Part shown: positions 24,870 through 35,243 of the stretch, piece after piece
How positions within the stretch are numbered: position 1 is the first letter of the stretch
Layout of the letters: each line of letters opens with the position of its first letter
Assembly (NCBI RefSeq): GCF_016742135.1
Contig: NZ_JACVCG010000001.1
Span: forward strand, 124,001 to 188,000
Reading direction: 5' to 3'
Origin: Brevundimonas sp.
Lineage (GTDB): Bacteria; Pseudomonadota; Alphaproteobacteria; Caulobacterales; Caulobacteraceae
DNA length: 64,000 nucleotides
Translations under genes and position numbers: made by a program
Notes under the pieces: model-generated
The model's input: only the letters and a program-made list of their open reading frames with translations
Database searches by the model: none
Told to the model about the DNA's origin: nothing

Positions 24870-26918
24870 TCAGAAGGTCTTGCGCAACCGGATCGAGAAG
24901 AAGGTCCGGGGATCGATCTCGCGCCGCTCGATGAAGGCGATGGGGCGCGGCGATGTCCGGTCCGCATACACCGTCCGCTCGGTATCGAAATTGTCCCAAA
25001 GGTTGACCTGGGCCCGGATCGACAGGCTGTCGGTCGGCTTGTACTCGGCGGCCAGCTCGAAATAGTCCCCCCCCTTCCAGGCGAAGGTCTGGTCGGGATC
25101 ATAGGTGGTCTGGCCGAGGATCGGAATCCAGGCGACGCTCCAGTTGATGCGCCAGGTGGTGATATCCTGCGCGAAGGAGATCGTCGGCTGTCGTGCCCGA
25201 ACGCGCGAGATCGGACGTTTCTCGCCGGTGGTCGGATCGGTGACCTCGGTGCTGTTCCAGTCATTGCGGAAGCGCAGCCGGCCGCCGCTGATGCCGGCCT
25301 TGTCCGTTGGAATGACGATGTTGACCGACAGCTGGTCGAGCGTGCCGTCGCCGATATTGCCGACCGCCGACAGGCCGTCCTGAAGCGGAATCCGGTCGAT
25401 GACGTTGCCGATCTCGTCGTGGCGCAGGCCGATGCTCAAGATACCGTCACCCCAGAAGCGGCGCTCGAAGGTGATCTCACTGATCCAGCGATCTTCGGGT
25501 TCCAGATCCGCATTGCCGCCCAGCACATTCTGGTTGTCCAGCTCGGCGCTGGCGGCAAAGTCGCCGAAATCGAGCTGGCCGACCTCGCGTTCGAAACGGG
25601 CGCGCACCTGGGTTTCGGCCATGGGAGTCCAGCTCAGCTGCACCCGGGGCTTGGCGAAGAAGAAGGATTTTTCCTGTTCGGCATCGCCCGACTGACTGAT
25701 GGTCGAGGACTCCAGGCGCAAGCCGCTTTCCAGCGACAGGCGGGGCGAGATGCGCCAGGTGCTCTTGCCGAACAATTCGCCGCGGGTTTCCTCGACCACG
25801 ACCGAGGCCGAGGGCAGGACCACGGGCGTCCCGCCCACAGAAAACGCCTGTTCTGTGTCCAGGCGGTTGTAGGCGATCTCACCGCCCCCTTCGAAGGTCA
25901 GGGCCTCGGACCGTTCAAACCGGACCAGGGCGCGGGCAATGGTTTCCGAGGCGTCGCCGACCGACTCGAAGCGCTGTTCCGGCTCGGGACCGGCACCCAT
26001 GTCGGCGTTGTAGGTCGAGATCGAATCGAAGTCCGAGAATTCGTGGATGAAGCGCGTCTCCAGCGACAGTTGGCTCCCCAGCGGACGGGTGTAGACGATG
26101 CCGACCTCGCCCGAGCTGCCGTCATTGTCGTAGCGGCTTTCACGTCGGGTCCCGGTACCCGTGAACCGGTCCATGCTGTGCCAATCGTTCACGCCATAGC
26201 GGGCCGTCAGGTCGATCTTGCCGCCCAGGGCGGGCGCGGCGTAGTTCCCCCGGATGCCGGTGCCGCCCCCGTAACCGTCGTTGTAGAAGTCCTCCTGTCG
26301 CAGCAGGGTGCCGTCGGCGGCGCGCCGCGTGGCCGGGCCGACGCCGTTGGAATCGCTCATCCCGATGCCGTCCGACAGGGTGAAGCCCCAGGTCCGGTCG
26401 CCGTCGCGGGCCGTGAACTGATAGGAGCCCCCGTACACGTCCGTGCCGCCGTCAAAGAAGGTGGCATTGGCATTGACCACGGTCTGCCGGCTGCTCTGGT
26501 TCTTGAGGATGACATTCACGACGACGGAATAGCCCTGCATGTCGATCCCGGGAGCGCCGCCCCGGATCAATTCGATCCGCTCGACCTGGGATACCAGGGT
26601 CCGCGACAGGACGGACGACCCCGTATCGTTCTTGGAGGCCGGACGCGCCCCGTTGATCAGGACATTGCCCACCGCGCCCTCGAAGCCGCGACCGCCGTCG
26701 CCATCGCTCACCGAGAAGCCGGGAACCCGTTGCACCATGTCGAGTGCCGTGTTCGGGTTCTGACCGGCAAAGAATTCCGGCGTGAAGATCAGGACTCCCT
26801 GATCCGTGGACCGGGCGCTGGTCGTCCCGCTGCCCATCGATTCCTGCGCCAGGGCATGGGGCGCGAAGGCCATGGCCAGGGCAGCGGTGGTGGTGATCAG
26901 AAGTGTTTTACGCGTCAT
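24870..26918 (-). CDS. TonB-dependent outer-membrane receptor (paralogue 2)
   Basis: A 682-residue outer-membrane receptor and tandem paralogue of the downstream gene. The start at 26918 gives signal peptide MTRKTLLITTTAALAMAFAP with cleavage after ALA. The plug contains NTALDMVQRVPGFSVSDGDG, GNVLINGARPASKNDTGSS and ERIELIRGGAPGIDMQGYSV. The barrel has ESVGDASETIARALVRFERS and ends TFFSIRLRKTF, with the C-terminal Phe that the BAM complex recognises. No TonB box is obvious. It lies 84 bp before paralogue 1 and is probably co-transcribed. Confidence 0.93.
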   Translation of the reverse strand: MTRKTLLITTTAALAMAFAPHALAQESMGSGTTSARSTDQGVLIFTPEFFAGQNPNTALDMVQRVPGFSVSDGDGGRGFEGAVGNVLINGARPASKNDTGSSVLSRTLVSQVERIELIRGGAPGIDMQGYSVVVNVILKNQSSRQTVVNANATFFDGGTDVYGGSYQFTARDGDRTWGFTLSDGIGMSDSNGVGPATRRAADGTLLRQEDFYNDGYGGGTGIRGNYAAPALGGKIDLTARYGVNDWHSMDRFTGTGTRRESRYDNDGSSGEVGIVYTRPLGSQLSLETRFIHEFSDFDSISTYNADMGAGPEPEQRFESVGDASETIARALVRFERSEALTFEGGGEIAYNRLDTEQAFSVGGTPVVLPSASVVVEETRGELFGKSTWRISPRLSLESGLRLESSTISQSGDAEQEKSFFFAKPRVQLSWTPMAETQVRARFEREVGQLDFGDFAASAELDNQNVLGGNADLEPEDRWISEITFERRFWGDGILSIGLRHDEIGNVIDRIPLQDGLSAVGNIGDGTLDQLSVNIVIPTDKAGISGGRLRFRNDWNSTEVTDPTTGEKRPISRVRARQPTISFAQDITTWRINWSVAWIPILGQTTYDPDQTFAWKGGDYFELAAEYKPTDSLSIRAQVNLWDNFDTERTVYADRTSPRPIAFIERREIDPRTFFSIRLRKTF

Positions 26919-27025
26919 GAATATTTCCCCTCGTCGATGGAGAGAGGTGTCGTCTTTCAAGTTGACGCGAGCCAGTTACAAGTTCGATAAGTAGATTAAA
27001 TCGGTTTCATGACAGGCAATACATA

Positions 27026-28015
27026 ATGTTACTTGGGCGTAATGTTTGGGGCGGCCGGGTGGCGCGGGCATCTCTCGCCTTGATCGCCTGTGTGGCGGCG
27101 GTCGTCATGGCGCCCCCACGCGTCGCAGCGCAGGAGGCCGAGACAACGGTCGATGAGATCATCGTCACCGCCCGCCGTTCGGGCGCGCCGATGTGGGAAG
27201 TGACCCGGGGCGGGTCGACCGTCCTGCTGGTCGGGGCCATCCAGGCGGTGCCCGCCGGCATCGAATGGCGACCCGGTCCCCTGGAGCAGGCGACCCGGCA
27301 AGCGCAACGGGTCTATTTCCCGCAGCGTATCTCCGCCTCTCCCGCGGACCTGTTCCGGGTTATCTGGCGCTCGCGCACCCTGACGCGGATGCCAGAGGGC
27401 CGGACGACGACGGACTATCTGTCGCCAGAGTGGCAGGCGCGTCTTGATGCACTTGAGGCGACCTATGGCAAGGACTGGTCCCGCGACAGCTTTCTGGTTC
27501 TCAGCAGTGAACTGCTCTCGGACCGCCTCGGCCTTCGCGACCGCGGCAATCAGGAGGTTGGAGAGGTGGTGCGGCGAGCGGCGCGCCGCGGGCGGGTGCC
27601 GGTCACCTCCATCGGCAGTGTTCGGGGCGATGCGGTGATCGACGACCTGCTGACCCGTCCGCCCGAATCCTGGGTGCCTTGCGTCGAAGCCACCATCGCC
27701 GCCGCCGAAGCCGGTCGCCCGGCGGTCGAGGCTCGCGGACTGGCCTGGATACGCTTTGATGTGCCGGCGGTGATGGCATCCCCCATCGAGGCGGCCATGT
27801 CCCAGTGCTGGCCCTGGAGCGATCCGGCGCTGGGTACCCTGCTGCGCGGCCAGTGGATCAGCGCCGTGGAAGGGGCCCTGCGGCAGCCCGGAGTGACGCT
27901 GGCGGTTGCACCGCTTCGCGTACTGGCGGAGCCCGGTGGCGTGCTGGATGATCTGGAACGCCGGGGCCTGGAGATCATCGGCCCAGACTGGCGGGCGGAT
28001 CAGGCTGCGGATTAG
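27026..28015 (+). CDS. TraB/GumN-family protein with TonB-box-like N terminus
   Basis: A 329-residue exported protein. Signal sequence ASLALIACVAAVVMAPPRVA is followed by QEAETTVDEIIVTARRSG, which looks like the start of a mature TonB-dependent receptor (box plus IVTA). The TraB/GumN domain then begins APMWEVTRGGSTVLLVGAIQ. In most members that strand ends GTxH; here the His is Gln. Two late Cys (WVPCVEA and MSQCWPW) probably pair. TraB/GumN proteins are proposed metallopeptidase-like, so loss of the His may mean no catalysis. It is divergent from the receptors, and its end overlaps tldD by 4 bp. Confidence 0.78.
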   Translation: MLLGRNVWGGRVARASLALIACVAAVVMAPPRVAAQEAETTVDEIIVTARRSGAPMWEVTRGGSTVLLVGAIQAVPAGIEWRPGPLEQATRQAQRVYFPQRISASPADLFRVIWRSRTLTRMPEGRTTTDYLSPEWQARLDALEATYGKDWSRDSFLVLSSELLSDRLGLRDRGNQEVGEVVRRAARRGRVPVTSIGSVRGDAVIDDLLTRPPESWVPCVEATIAAAEAGRPAVEARGLAWIRFDVPAVMASPIEAAMSQCWPWSDPALGTLLRGQWISAVEGALRQPGVTLAVAPLRVLAEPGGVLDDLERRGLEIIGPDWRADQAAD

Positions 28016-29451
28016 AGGGCCGTCCCGCCGACCGTCAGGCCGCCGATCTTGAGGCTGGGTTGGCCGATGCCGACGGGCACACCCTGTCCCGCCTTGCCGC
28101 AGACGCCCACGCCGGGGTCAAAGGCGAAGTCGTCCCCGATCATGGTGATGTTGGTCAGGGCTGTGGCCCCGTCGCCGATGAGGGTTGCACCGCGCACGGG
28201 GGCCGTGATCTTACCGTCCTCGATCAGGTAGGCCTCGGTGCACTGGAAGACGAACTTCCCGTTGGTGATGTCGACCTGGCCGCCACCGAAGTTCGCCGCA
28301 TAGAGGCCGCGCTTCGTCGAGGCGATCATATCGGCGCGGCTGTCCCGGCCCCCTTCCATGAAGGTGTTGGTCATGCGGGGCATGGGCGGGTGGGCGAAGG
28401 ACTGGCGGCGGGCATTGCCGGTCGCCCGGGCGTTCAGTTTTCGCGCGCTCAGTCGGTCGTGCATCAGGCCGACCATGATGCCGTCCTCGATCAGCACGGT
28501 GCGCGAGGTCGGCGTGCCCTCGTCATCGACGGTCAGCGAGCCTCGACGCCCGGCAATGGAGCCGTCATCGACCACGGTCACCCCGGGCGCGGCCACGCGC
28601 TTGCCCATCATACCGGAAAAAACGGAACTGCCCTTGCGGTGGAAATCGCCTTCAAAGCCGTGGCCGACCGCCTCGTGCAGCAGCACCCCGGGCCATCCGG
28701 CCCCGAGGACCACATCCATCTCGCCCGCCGGGCAGTCGACGGCTTCGAGGTTCACCAGCGCCTGACGCAGGGCTTCATCCACCTGGGCCTGCCAGCGGGC
28801 GGGCGCGATCCAGGTGTCGAATCCGGCGCGGCCGCCGGCGCCTGACGAGGCGCTCTCGCGGCGACCGTTCTGCTCGACCGTGACCGAGACATTCAGGCGG
28901 ACCAGCGGGCGGATGTCGCGCACACCGCGACCGTCGGCGCGCAGAATCTCGATGTCGCGATGCTCGCCCGCCATCGACACGGACACCTGGACGACACGAG
29001 GGTCCCGGGCCCGGGCCCAGGCATCGATCTCGGACAGGAGGGCGATCTTGTCGGAAAAGGCGGGCGAGGCCAGCGGATTGATCGGGGCATAAAGCTGCTG
29101 GTTGGTCGAAAGGGGCGCCTCGGTCTGAGTGCCGCTGCGGCCCTGGATGGCCAAAGACGCCGTTTCGGCTGCCCGCCTGATGGAGTCGACATCGACGACG
29201 CTGGAGTGGGCATAGCCGGCGGTCTCGTCTGAAACGACACGCAGGCCGAACCCCTCATGGGCATCATAGGAGGCGGACTTCAGCCGACCGTCGTCGAACA
29301 CCAGCGATTCGGTCTCGGCCCGCTCGAGGAACAGTTCCCCGTCGTCCGCTCCGCTCATGGCGTCAGCCAGGATCGACCGTGCGGCCTCGGGCGACAGATC
29401 GGCGGTTTCCAGCAGGGAGGGGACGGGGACGGGGACGGAAGACTGGGTCAT
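28012..29451 (-). CDS. tldD: Metalloprotease TldD
   Basis: A 479-residue subunit of the TldD/TldE zinc protease that degrades unfolded peptides and matures peptides such as microcin B17. The HEAVGHGFEGDFHRKGSS segment (about residues 265-282) carries the HExxxH zinc motif; the C-terminal third has GVCGKAGQGVPVGIGQPSL with a conserved Cys. The N terminus contains a short VPVPVPS repeat encoded by a GGGACG hexamer. The TldE partner is not in the window. TldD lies near cox genes in other alphaproteobacteria, so its position is not special evidence for a peptide locus. Confidence 0.95.
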   Translation of the reverse strand: MTQSSVPVPVPSLLETADLSPEAARSILADAMSGADDGELFLERAETESLVFDDGRLKSASYDAHEGFGLRVVSDETAGYAHSSVVDVDSIRRAAETASLAIQGRSGTQTEAPLSTNQQLYAPINPLASPAFSDKIALLSEIDAWARARDPRVVQVSVSMAGEHRDIEILRADGRGVRDIRPLVRLNVSVTVEQNGRRESASSGAGGRAGFDTWIAPARWQAQVDEALRQALVNLEAVDCPAGEMDVVLGAGWPGVLLHEAVGHGFEGDFHRKGSSVFSGMMGKRVAAPGVTVVDDGSIAGRRGSLTVDDEGTPTSRTVLIEDGIMVGLMHDRLSARKLNARATGNARRQSFAHPPMPRMTNTFMEGGRDSRADMIASTKRGLYAANFGGGQVDITNGKFVFQCTEAYLIEDGKITAPVRGATLIGDGATALTNITMIGDDFAFDPGVGVCGKAGQGVPVGIGQPSLKIGGLTVGGTAL

Positions 29452-29497
29452 CCCCCTATCTAGGCATGCCGCGCGACCGCGTCACCCGTCCGCCCTG

Positions 29498-30280
29498 TCA
29501 CGGTTGACGAATATTGCCCGACCCCGACACCCGGCTGTCCAGTCGCTCCGGACGGCGGGTCAGGGTGACATCGCCGGACCCCGAGATGGCGACCGCCGCG
29601 CGACCCGTGGGGCCCAGGCGCGCCTCGCCCGAGCCCGAAACCGTCACGTCCGCGTCGGCCAGGTCGAGGGCTTCCAGATCGACCTCGCCCGAACCCGAAA
29701 TGTCGAGGGTCAGGGCGCGGGTGCGGCCCTGGGCCTCGATCTCGCCCGAGCCCGATATGCCGAGATCCATCTGGTCCTGATCATAGGCGCGGATGTCCAG
29801 ATGGCCCGAGCCGTTGACGCGGAAGCGGGTCACGTCCGGCGCGGTGACCACGACGCGCAAGTAGTCTCGGGGGCTCCAGCCGCGCAGGCCGCCCTCGTCC
29901 CAGCTGAGGAAGACTTGCTCCTCGCCTTCCTTCAGACGGATGCGGCCCCCCGTGATCTCGACGCGATCGACCAGCGCCTCAGGCCCCGTGACGGTCACAC
30001 CCGCCTGGCTGCCCTGGACGTATTCCACGTCGCCGCCGAAATCGAGCACCAGCGTCTGGCCGCCGTCCCAGGCCAGGGTTCGCGTGACCTCCGGGCCGGC
30101 GTTGCGGGCATCCGCGTTTCGGACCCGCTCGAAGCGGATGGGATGGCCGTCGCGATCAAGGATCGTCCAGGACCAGCCGTGCGCGGCCAGGTCGCGTCCG
30201 CCGAGGGCGAAGGCTCCGCCAAGGCAGACAAGGGTCAGAACCAGCCCGGCGGCGGCAATGATCAGGGATGTACGGATCAT
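29498..30280 (-). CDS. Membrane-anchored GIN-domain protein (DUF2807)
   Basis: A 260-residue protein with an N-terminal hydrophobic anchor (SLIIAAAGLVLTLVCLGGAF) and then a DUF2807/GIN (putative autotransporter adhesin head) region. The GIN part is a right-handed beta-helix with repeated GSG corners: RFRVNGSGHLDI, LGISGSGEIEA, LDISGSGEVDL, VTVSGSGEARL, VAISGSGDVTL and RVSGSGNI, spaced about 20 residues. It is the last gene of a padR-HAAS-GIN operon (23 bp after the HAAS gene). Likely periplasmic; the binding partner is unknown. Confidence 0.85.
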   Translation of the reverse strand: MIRTSLIIAAAGLVLTLVCLGGAFALGGRDLAAHGWSWTILDRDGHPIRFERVRNADARNAGPEVTRTLAWDGGQTLVLDFGGDVEYVQGSQAGVTVTGPEALVDRVEITGGRIRLKEGEEQVFLSWDEGGLRGWSPRDYLRVVVTAPDVTRFRVNGSGHLDIRAYDQDQMDLGISGSGEIEAQGRTRALTLDISGSGEVDLEALDLADADVTVSGSGEARLGPTGRAAVAISGSGDVTLTRRPERLDSRVSGSGNIRQP

Positions 30281-30303
30281 GATGTTTCTCCGGGAACTAT
30301 GGG

Positions 30304-30873
30304 TCAGGCGACCTGCGGCTCAAGCGCGGGCTTGAGCAGGCGGTAATGAAGGCGGGCGAACCAGACGACGCCGTTGACCAGCCAGATGGTCAGCACGGTC
30401 AGAAGGGCCGCACCCGTAACGGACGCCGCCATCAGGCCCAGCCCGGCGAGGATCGCGGCCAGGGGGCCACCGGGAGCTCCGGCGATCGGTCCCAGAACCA
30501 TGATGACGACACCGGCGATGAAGGTGCCCAGCGCCGCCGCATAGCCGCCGAGAATGACCCCGATCAGGCTCATCAGCAGGGGGAGCAGGAACAGTATGTC
30601 GATGGCGCCCAGTCCCAGCACCGCGAGGATGGCGGCGGTCGCGGACGACGGATTCTGCTCCTGGTGCCAGCGACGGATGCCCGCCTCTGCTTTAAGCTCA
30701 CGGGCCAGCCGGTCCGGATTGCCGAGCGCCTCGGCGACCTCGGCCTCGCTGCGGCCTTCGGCGAGGCCGTCATCGAAATGGGCCTCATAGTCATTAAGGA
30801 CCTCGGCGGCGGCGCTGGTCGGCATGCCGACCAGGCCCTTCTTCAGCCGGGACATGAATTCGGCGCGGGTCAT
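30304..30873 (-). CDS. HAAS/DUF1700-domain membrane protein
   Basis: A 189-residue protein. Residues 1-65 are a HAAS domain (MTRAEFMSRLKKGLVGMPTS, then VLNDYEAHFDDGLAEGRSE and VAEALGNPDRLARELKAEAG), a small helical cytoplasmic unit that in Firmicutes couples to PadR regulators. About four hydrophobic helices follow. Its start overlaps the padR stop (ATGA), a strong sign of coupled translation. Likely role: signal partner or target of the PadR protein at the membrane. Confidence 0.85.
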   Translation of the reverse strand: MTRAEFMSRLKKGLVGMPTSAAAEVLNDYEAHFDDGLAEGRSEAEVAEALGNPDRLARELKAEAGIRRWHQEQNPSSATAAILAVLGLGAIDILFLLPLLMSLIGVILGGYAAALGTFIAGVVIMVLGPIAGAPGGPLAAILAGLGLMAASVTGAALLTVLTIWLVNGVVWFARLHYRLLKPALEPQVA

Positions 30874-31244
30874 TGGGCGGTTCCCCCCTCTTGGGTGTCT
30901 GTGGTGGCGGGCGCCGGCGTGGTCGCTCCCGCGATCAGGTCATCGACGGCCCGGGCAAAACGGCGCCATTCTCGGCCCTGGTCCTCCAGGGCGCGCCGGC
31001 CGGCATCGGTCAGGCGATAATATTTCCGGGACGGGCCGGCGGGTGATTCGACCAGATAGGTCTCGACCCATCCATCGGTCTGCATGCGGCGCATGAGGGG
31101 ATAGATGGTGCCTTCGCCCATATCGATCGCGTCCGACAGGCGGCTGGCGATCTCATAGGCATAGCTGTCGTCGCGGGCCAGAAGGGCCAGGACGCACAGG
31201 CCCAGCACCCCCTTCTTCAGCTGTATTTCAATCGGCTCGGGCAA
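30870..31244 (-). CDS. PadR-family transcriptional regulator
   Basis: A 124-residue winged-helix repressor. The HTH region has LKKGVLGLCVLALLARDDSY and AYEIASRLSDAIDMGEGTIY, then PLMRRMQTDGWVETYLVESP, the classical PadR wing, and KYYRLTDAGRRALEDQGREW. A short C-terminal helix allows dimerisation. It is first in an operon with HAAS and GIN genes. A perfect 9-bp dyad 30-63 bp upstream is the obvious autoregulatory operator. Confidence 0.95.
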   Translation of the reverse strand: MPEPIEIQLKKGVLGLCVLALLARDDSYAYEIASRLSDAIDMGEGTIYPLMRRMQTDGWVETYLVESPAGPSRKYYRLTDAGRRALEDQGREWRRFARAVDDLIAGATTPAPATTDTQEGGTAQ

Positions 31245-31274
31245 ATCGGCCTCCTTTGAGGAGCCATTCGCTAT

Positions 31275-31307
31275 CGCAAGCTAGCATGTCACGCAAGGTA
31301 GCTTGCG
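31275..31307 (-). promoter_or_regulatory. Candidate PadR operator
   Basis: CGCAAGCTA (31275-31283) and TAGCTTGCG (31299-31307) are perfect inverted repeats with centres 24 bp apart. ATGT (31286) and ACAT (31310) form another inverted pair, recalling the ATGT...ACAT core of PadR sites. The position, 31-70 bp before padR, fits autorepression. Confidence 0.6.
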
Positions 31308-31476
31308 AAACATGACGGCGATTTAATTTCCGGGTGCGGCGACATGGAGCGGCATTGATGCGCCTCCATCGCTTGGCAAGCGCGAAGCGGGGGGATAAGG
31401 ACCGGCCATCACTCTACGCCCGAGGGGCCGGGTGCGTCTGCGATCCGTTCGCAGATCGCTCGTAGGAAAGACTGAG

Positions 31477-32463
31477 ATGAGGACGTCTGCGATGGCATCG
31501 GGCATTCGCGCCCTTAAGGCAGCCCCGGCGGCAGTGACCGCCTGGATCGGCGCCACGATCATGGTGGGGGCTTCGGCCATGCCCGCCATGGCCCAGGAAC
31601 TGCTGGGTCAGCCGACCCCGGGAGGCATTGGCCTTCAGCCGGCGGCGTCGAAGCTGAAGCACGACGCCATCTGGTTCCATGATGTGATCCTGCTGCCGGT
31701 GATCACCTTCATCACCCTGCTGGTTCTGGGCCTGCTGATCTGGGTCGTGGTGCGCTACAACAAGAAGGCGAACCCGGTCCCCGCGCGCTGGAGCCATAAC
31801 ACCCTGGTTGAGGTGATCTGGACGGTTCTGCCGGTGGTCATCCTGATGGTAATCGCCCTGTTCTCCTTCCGGCTGCTGTACGACTATGAGGCCATGCCCG
31901 AGCCCGATCTGACGGTGAAGGTCACAGGCAACCAGTGGAACTGGGGCTATGAATATCCGGACCAGGGCGTGCCGGAGTTCATCTCCAATATGCTGCCCGA
32001 GGACGAAGCCCTGGCGCGCAATGTCCCGTATCGCCTCGCAGCGGATCAGGCCATGGTGGTGCCGGTTGGCAAGACCGTCCGCCTGCTGATCACGGCCTCG
32101 GATGTGATTCACGCGGTCGCGCTGCCGGCCTTCGGTCTGAAGACCGACGCCATTCCCGGACGCACCAACGAAACCTGGTTCAAGGCTGAACGGACCGGCG
32201 TCTATTACGGCCAGTGCTCCGAGCTGTGCGGTGTCGATCACGCCTTCATGCCCATCGAGATCCGCGTGGTGACCGAGGCGGAGTTCGCCGCCTGGGTCGC
32301 CTCGAAGGGCGGGTCGATGACGGCCGCCGCCGACGCGGAAGCCGAAGCCGCGGCTGCGCAGGCCGCCGCTGCCCAGTCGGCGCCGGTCGCCGAGGCCGCC
32401 GACGACACAACGGCTGACGCCGCTTCCACCGAACCGGCGGCCGCGCCCGCCGCCGCTCAATAA
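31477..32463 (+). CDS. coxB: Cytochrome c oxidase subunit II
   Basis: CuA-bearing subunit of the aa3-type terminal oxidase, which accepts electrons from cytochrome c on the periplasmic face. The ATG at 31477 follows GGAAAGACTGAG. Signal-like N terminus with cleavage near AMAQE, two TM helices (LLPVITFITLLVLGLLIWVV and WTVLPVVILMVIALFSF), then the cupredoxin domain. CuA motif: GQCSELCGVDHAFMP; the aromatic loop is NQWNWGYEYPD. A C-terminal tail of about 50 Ala-rich residues extends past the usual end. First gene of the cox cluster. Confidence 0.97.
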   Translation: MRTSAMASGIRALKAAPAAVTAWIGATIMVGASAMPAMAQELLGQPTPGGIGLQPAASKLKHDAIWFHDVILLPVITFITLLVLGLLIWVVVRYNKKANPVPARWSHNTLVEVIWTVLPVVILMVIALFSFRLLYDYEAMPEPDLTVKVTGNQWNWGYEYPDQGVPEFISNMLPEDEALARNVPYRLAADQAMVVPVGKTVRLLITASDVIHAVALPAFGLKTDAIPGRTNETWFKAERTGVYYGQCSELCGVDHAFMPIEIRVVTEAEFAAWVASKGGSMTAAADAEAEAAAAQAAAAQSAPVAEAADDTTADAASTEPAAAPAAAQ

Positions 32464-34140
<1,677 letters not shown>

Positions 34141-34185
34141 TCCGGAAGGCGCTCCTGCGCCCGACGGCCCAACCTGAAGTCCTCG

Positions 34186-34216
34186 GGACCGTCCCTTCCA
34201 CGCGAGGGGACGGTCC
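34186..34216 (+). terminator. Perfect hairpin between ctaD and ctaB (attenuator or mRNA-stability element)
   Basis: GGACCGTCCC and GGGACGGTCC are exact 10-bp arms around an 11-nt loop. The following bases (TGACCTTTCAT) lack a T-run, so full termination is doubtful. It could set a lower level for the assembly genes than for the structural subunits. Confidence 0.55.
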
Positions 34217-34250
34217 TGACCTTTCATAGAACGACACGGTCTCCTGACCC

Positions 34251-35243
34251 ATGACCGACACGCGGCCCAGACTGTCGACTGCCCAGCCCGGTGACTATTT
34301 CCAGCTGCTGAAGCCACGCGTCATGTCGCTGGTCATCTTCACGGCGGTGACGGGCCTGCTGGTCGCGCCGGGCCAGATGAATCCCGTGGTCGCCGCCATC
34401 GCCATCCTGTGCATCGCTGTCGGTGCCGGTGCCGCCGGGGCCCTCAACATGGGGCTGGAAGGTGAGACCGATGCCCTGATGAAGCGCACTCGCGGCCGCC
34501 CTGTCGCTGCAGGCAGGGTCAACAAGAATGACGCCCTGGCCTATGGCGCGGTCCTGTCGCTGTTCTCGGTCATGCTGCTGGGCATGAACACCAACTGGTT
34601 CGCGGCGGGCCTGCTGGCGCTGACCATCGTCTATTACGCCGGCTTCTACACGCTGATGCTCAAGCGCCGGACCCCCCAGAACATCGTCATCGGCGGGGCG
34701 GCCGGGGCCTTCCCTCCGGTGATCGGCTGGGCCGCGGTGACCGGCGACGCGCCGTGGCAGGCCTGGCTGCTGTTCCTGATCATCTTCCTGTGGACCCCGC
34801 CGCATTCCTGGGCGCTGGCCCTCTATTCGGCCGGTGACTATGCGCGGGCGGGGATTCCCATGATGCCGGTGGTCCGAGGCGCGAAGTCCACACGCCTCCA
34901 GATCCTGCTTTACAGTCTGGTGCTGGTGCCGGTGGCCATTCTTCCGGGCGTGACGGACCTCGGGGGCCCGATTTACCTGGGGATCTCGGTCGTCGGCGGC
35001 CTGTTGTTCCTGCTGCTGGCCTTTCGCCTGTGGCGCAGCCGGGCAGGGGATCAGCCCGAGGCCGACCGGACCCATGGGGGCCCGGCCGTGGGACGAGAGG
35101 CCGCATTGTATGATGTCCGGATTGACGCCAAACCGGCCCGCAACCTGTTTGCCTATTCGATCCTGTATCTGATGCTGCTGTTCCTGGCGCTGCTGCTCGA
35201 GAATCTGCCCGCATCTACTCTGGTGTGCCCCTCATGCGCCTGA
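34251..35243 (+). CDS. ctaB: Protoheme IX farnesyltransferase (heme O synthase)
   Basis: UbiA-family membrane prenyltransferase that converts heme B to heme O for oxidase assembly. 330 residues, about nine helices. The first substrate loop reads [19 protein letters not shown]; in most CtaB proteins it is NxxxDxDIDxxMxRT, so two Asp appear as Glu here. The second loop area [20 protein letters not shown] is close to the usual PPHFWALA. The C-terminal segment has a spacer ([10 protein letters not shown]) before a last helix. It overlaps the next gene by 10 bp. Confidence 0.95.
   Translation: MTDTRPRLSTAQPGDYFQLLKPRVMSLVIFTAVTGLLVAPGQMNPVVAAIAILCIAVGAGAAGALNMGLEGETDALMKRTRGRPVAAGRVNKNDALAYGAVLSLFSVMLLGMNTNWFAAGLLALTIVYYAGFYTLMLKRRTPQNIVIGGAAGAFPPVIGWAAVTGDAPWQAWLLFLIIFLWTPPHSWALALYSAGDYARAGIPMMPVVRGAKSTRLQILLYSLVLVPVAILPGVTDLGGPIYLGISVVGGLLFLLLAFRLWRSRAGDQPEADRTHGGPAVGREAALYDVRIDAKPARNLFAYSILYLMLLFLALLLENLPASTLVCPSCA

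Noticed and set aside
25419..26990. Plus-strand open frame of 523 codons
   Set aside because: Antisense to TonB receptor 2, which has clear plug and barrel features.
26919..27025. Possible cobalamin or other riboswitch before the TonB receptors
   Set aside because: The leader is only about 100 bp, AT-rich, and shows no B12-box or other conserved aptamer motif by eye.
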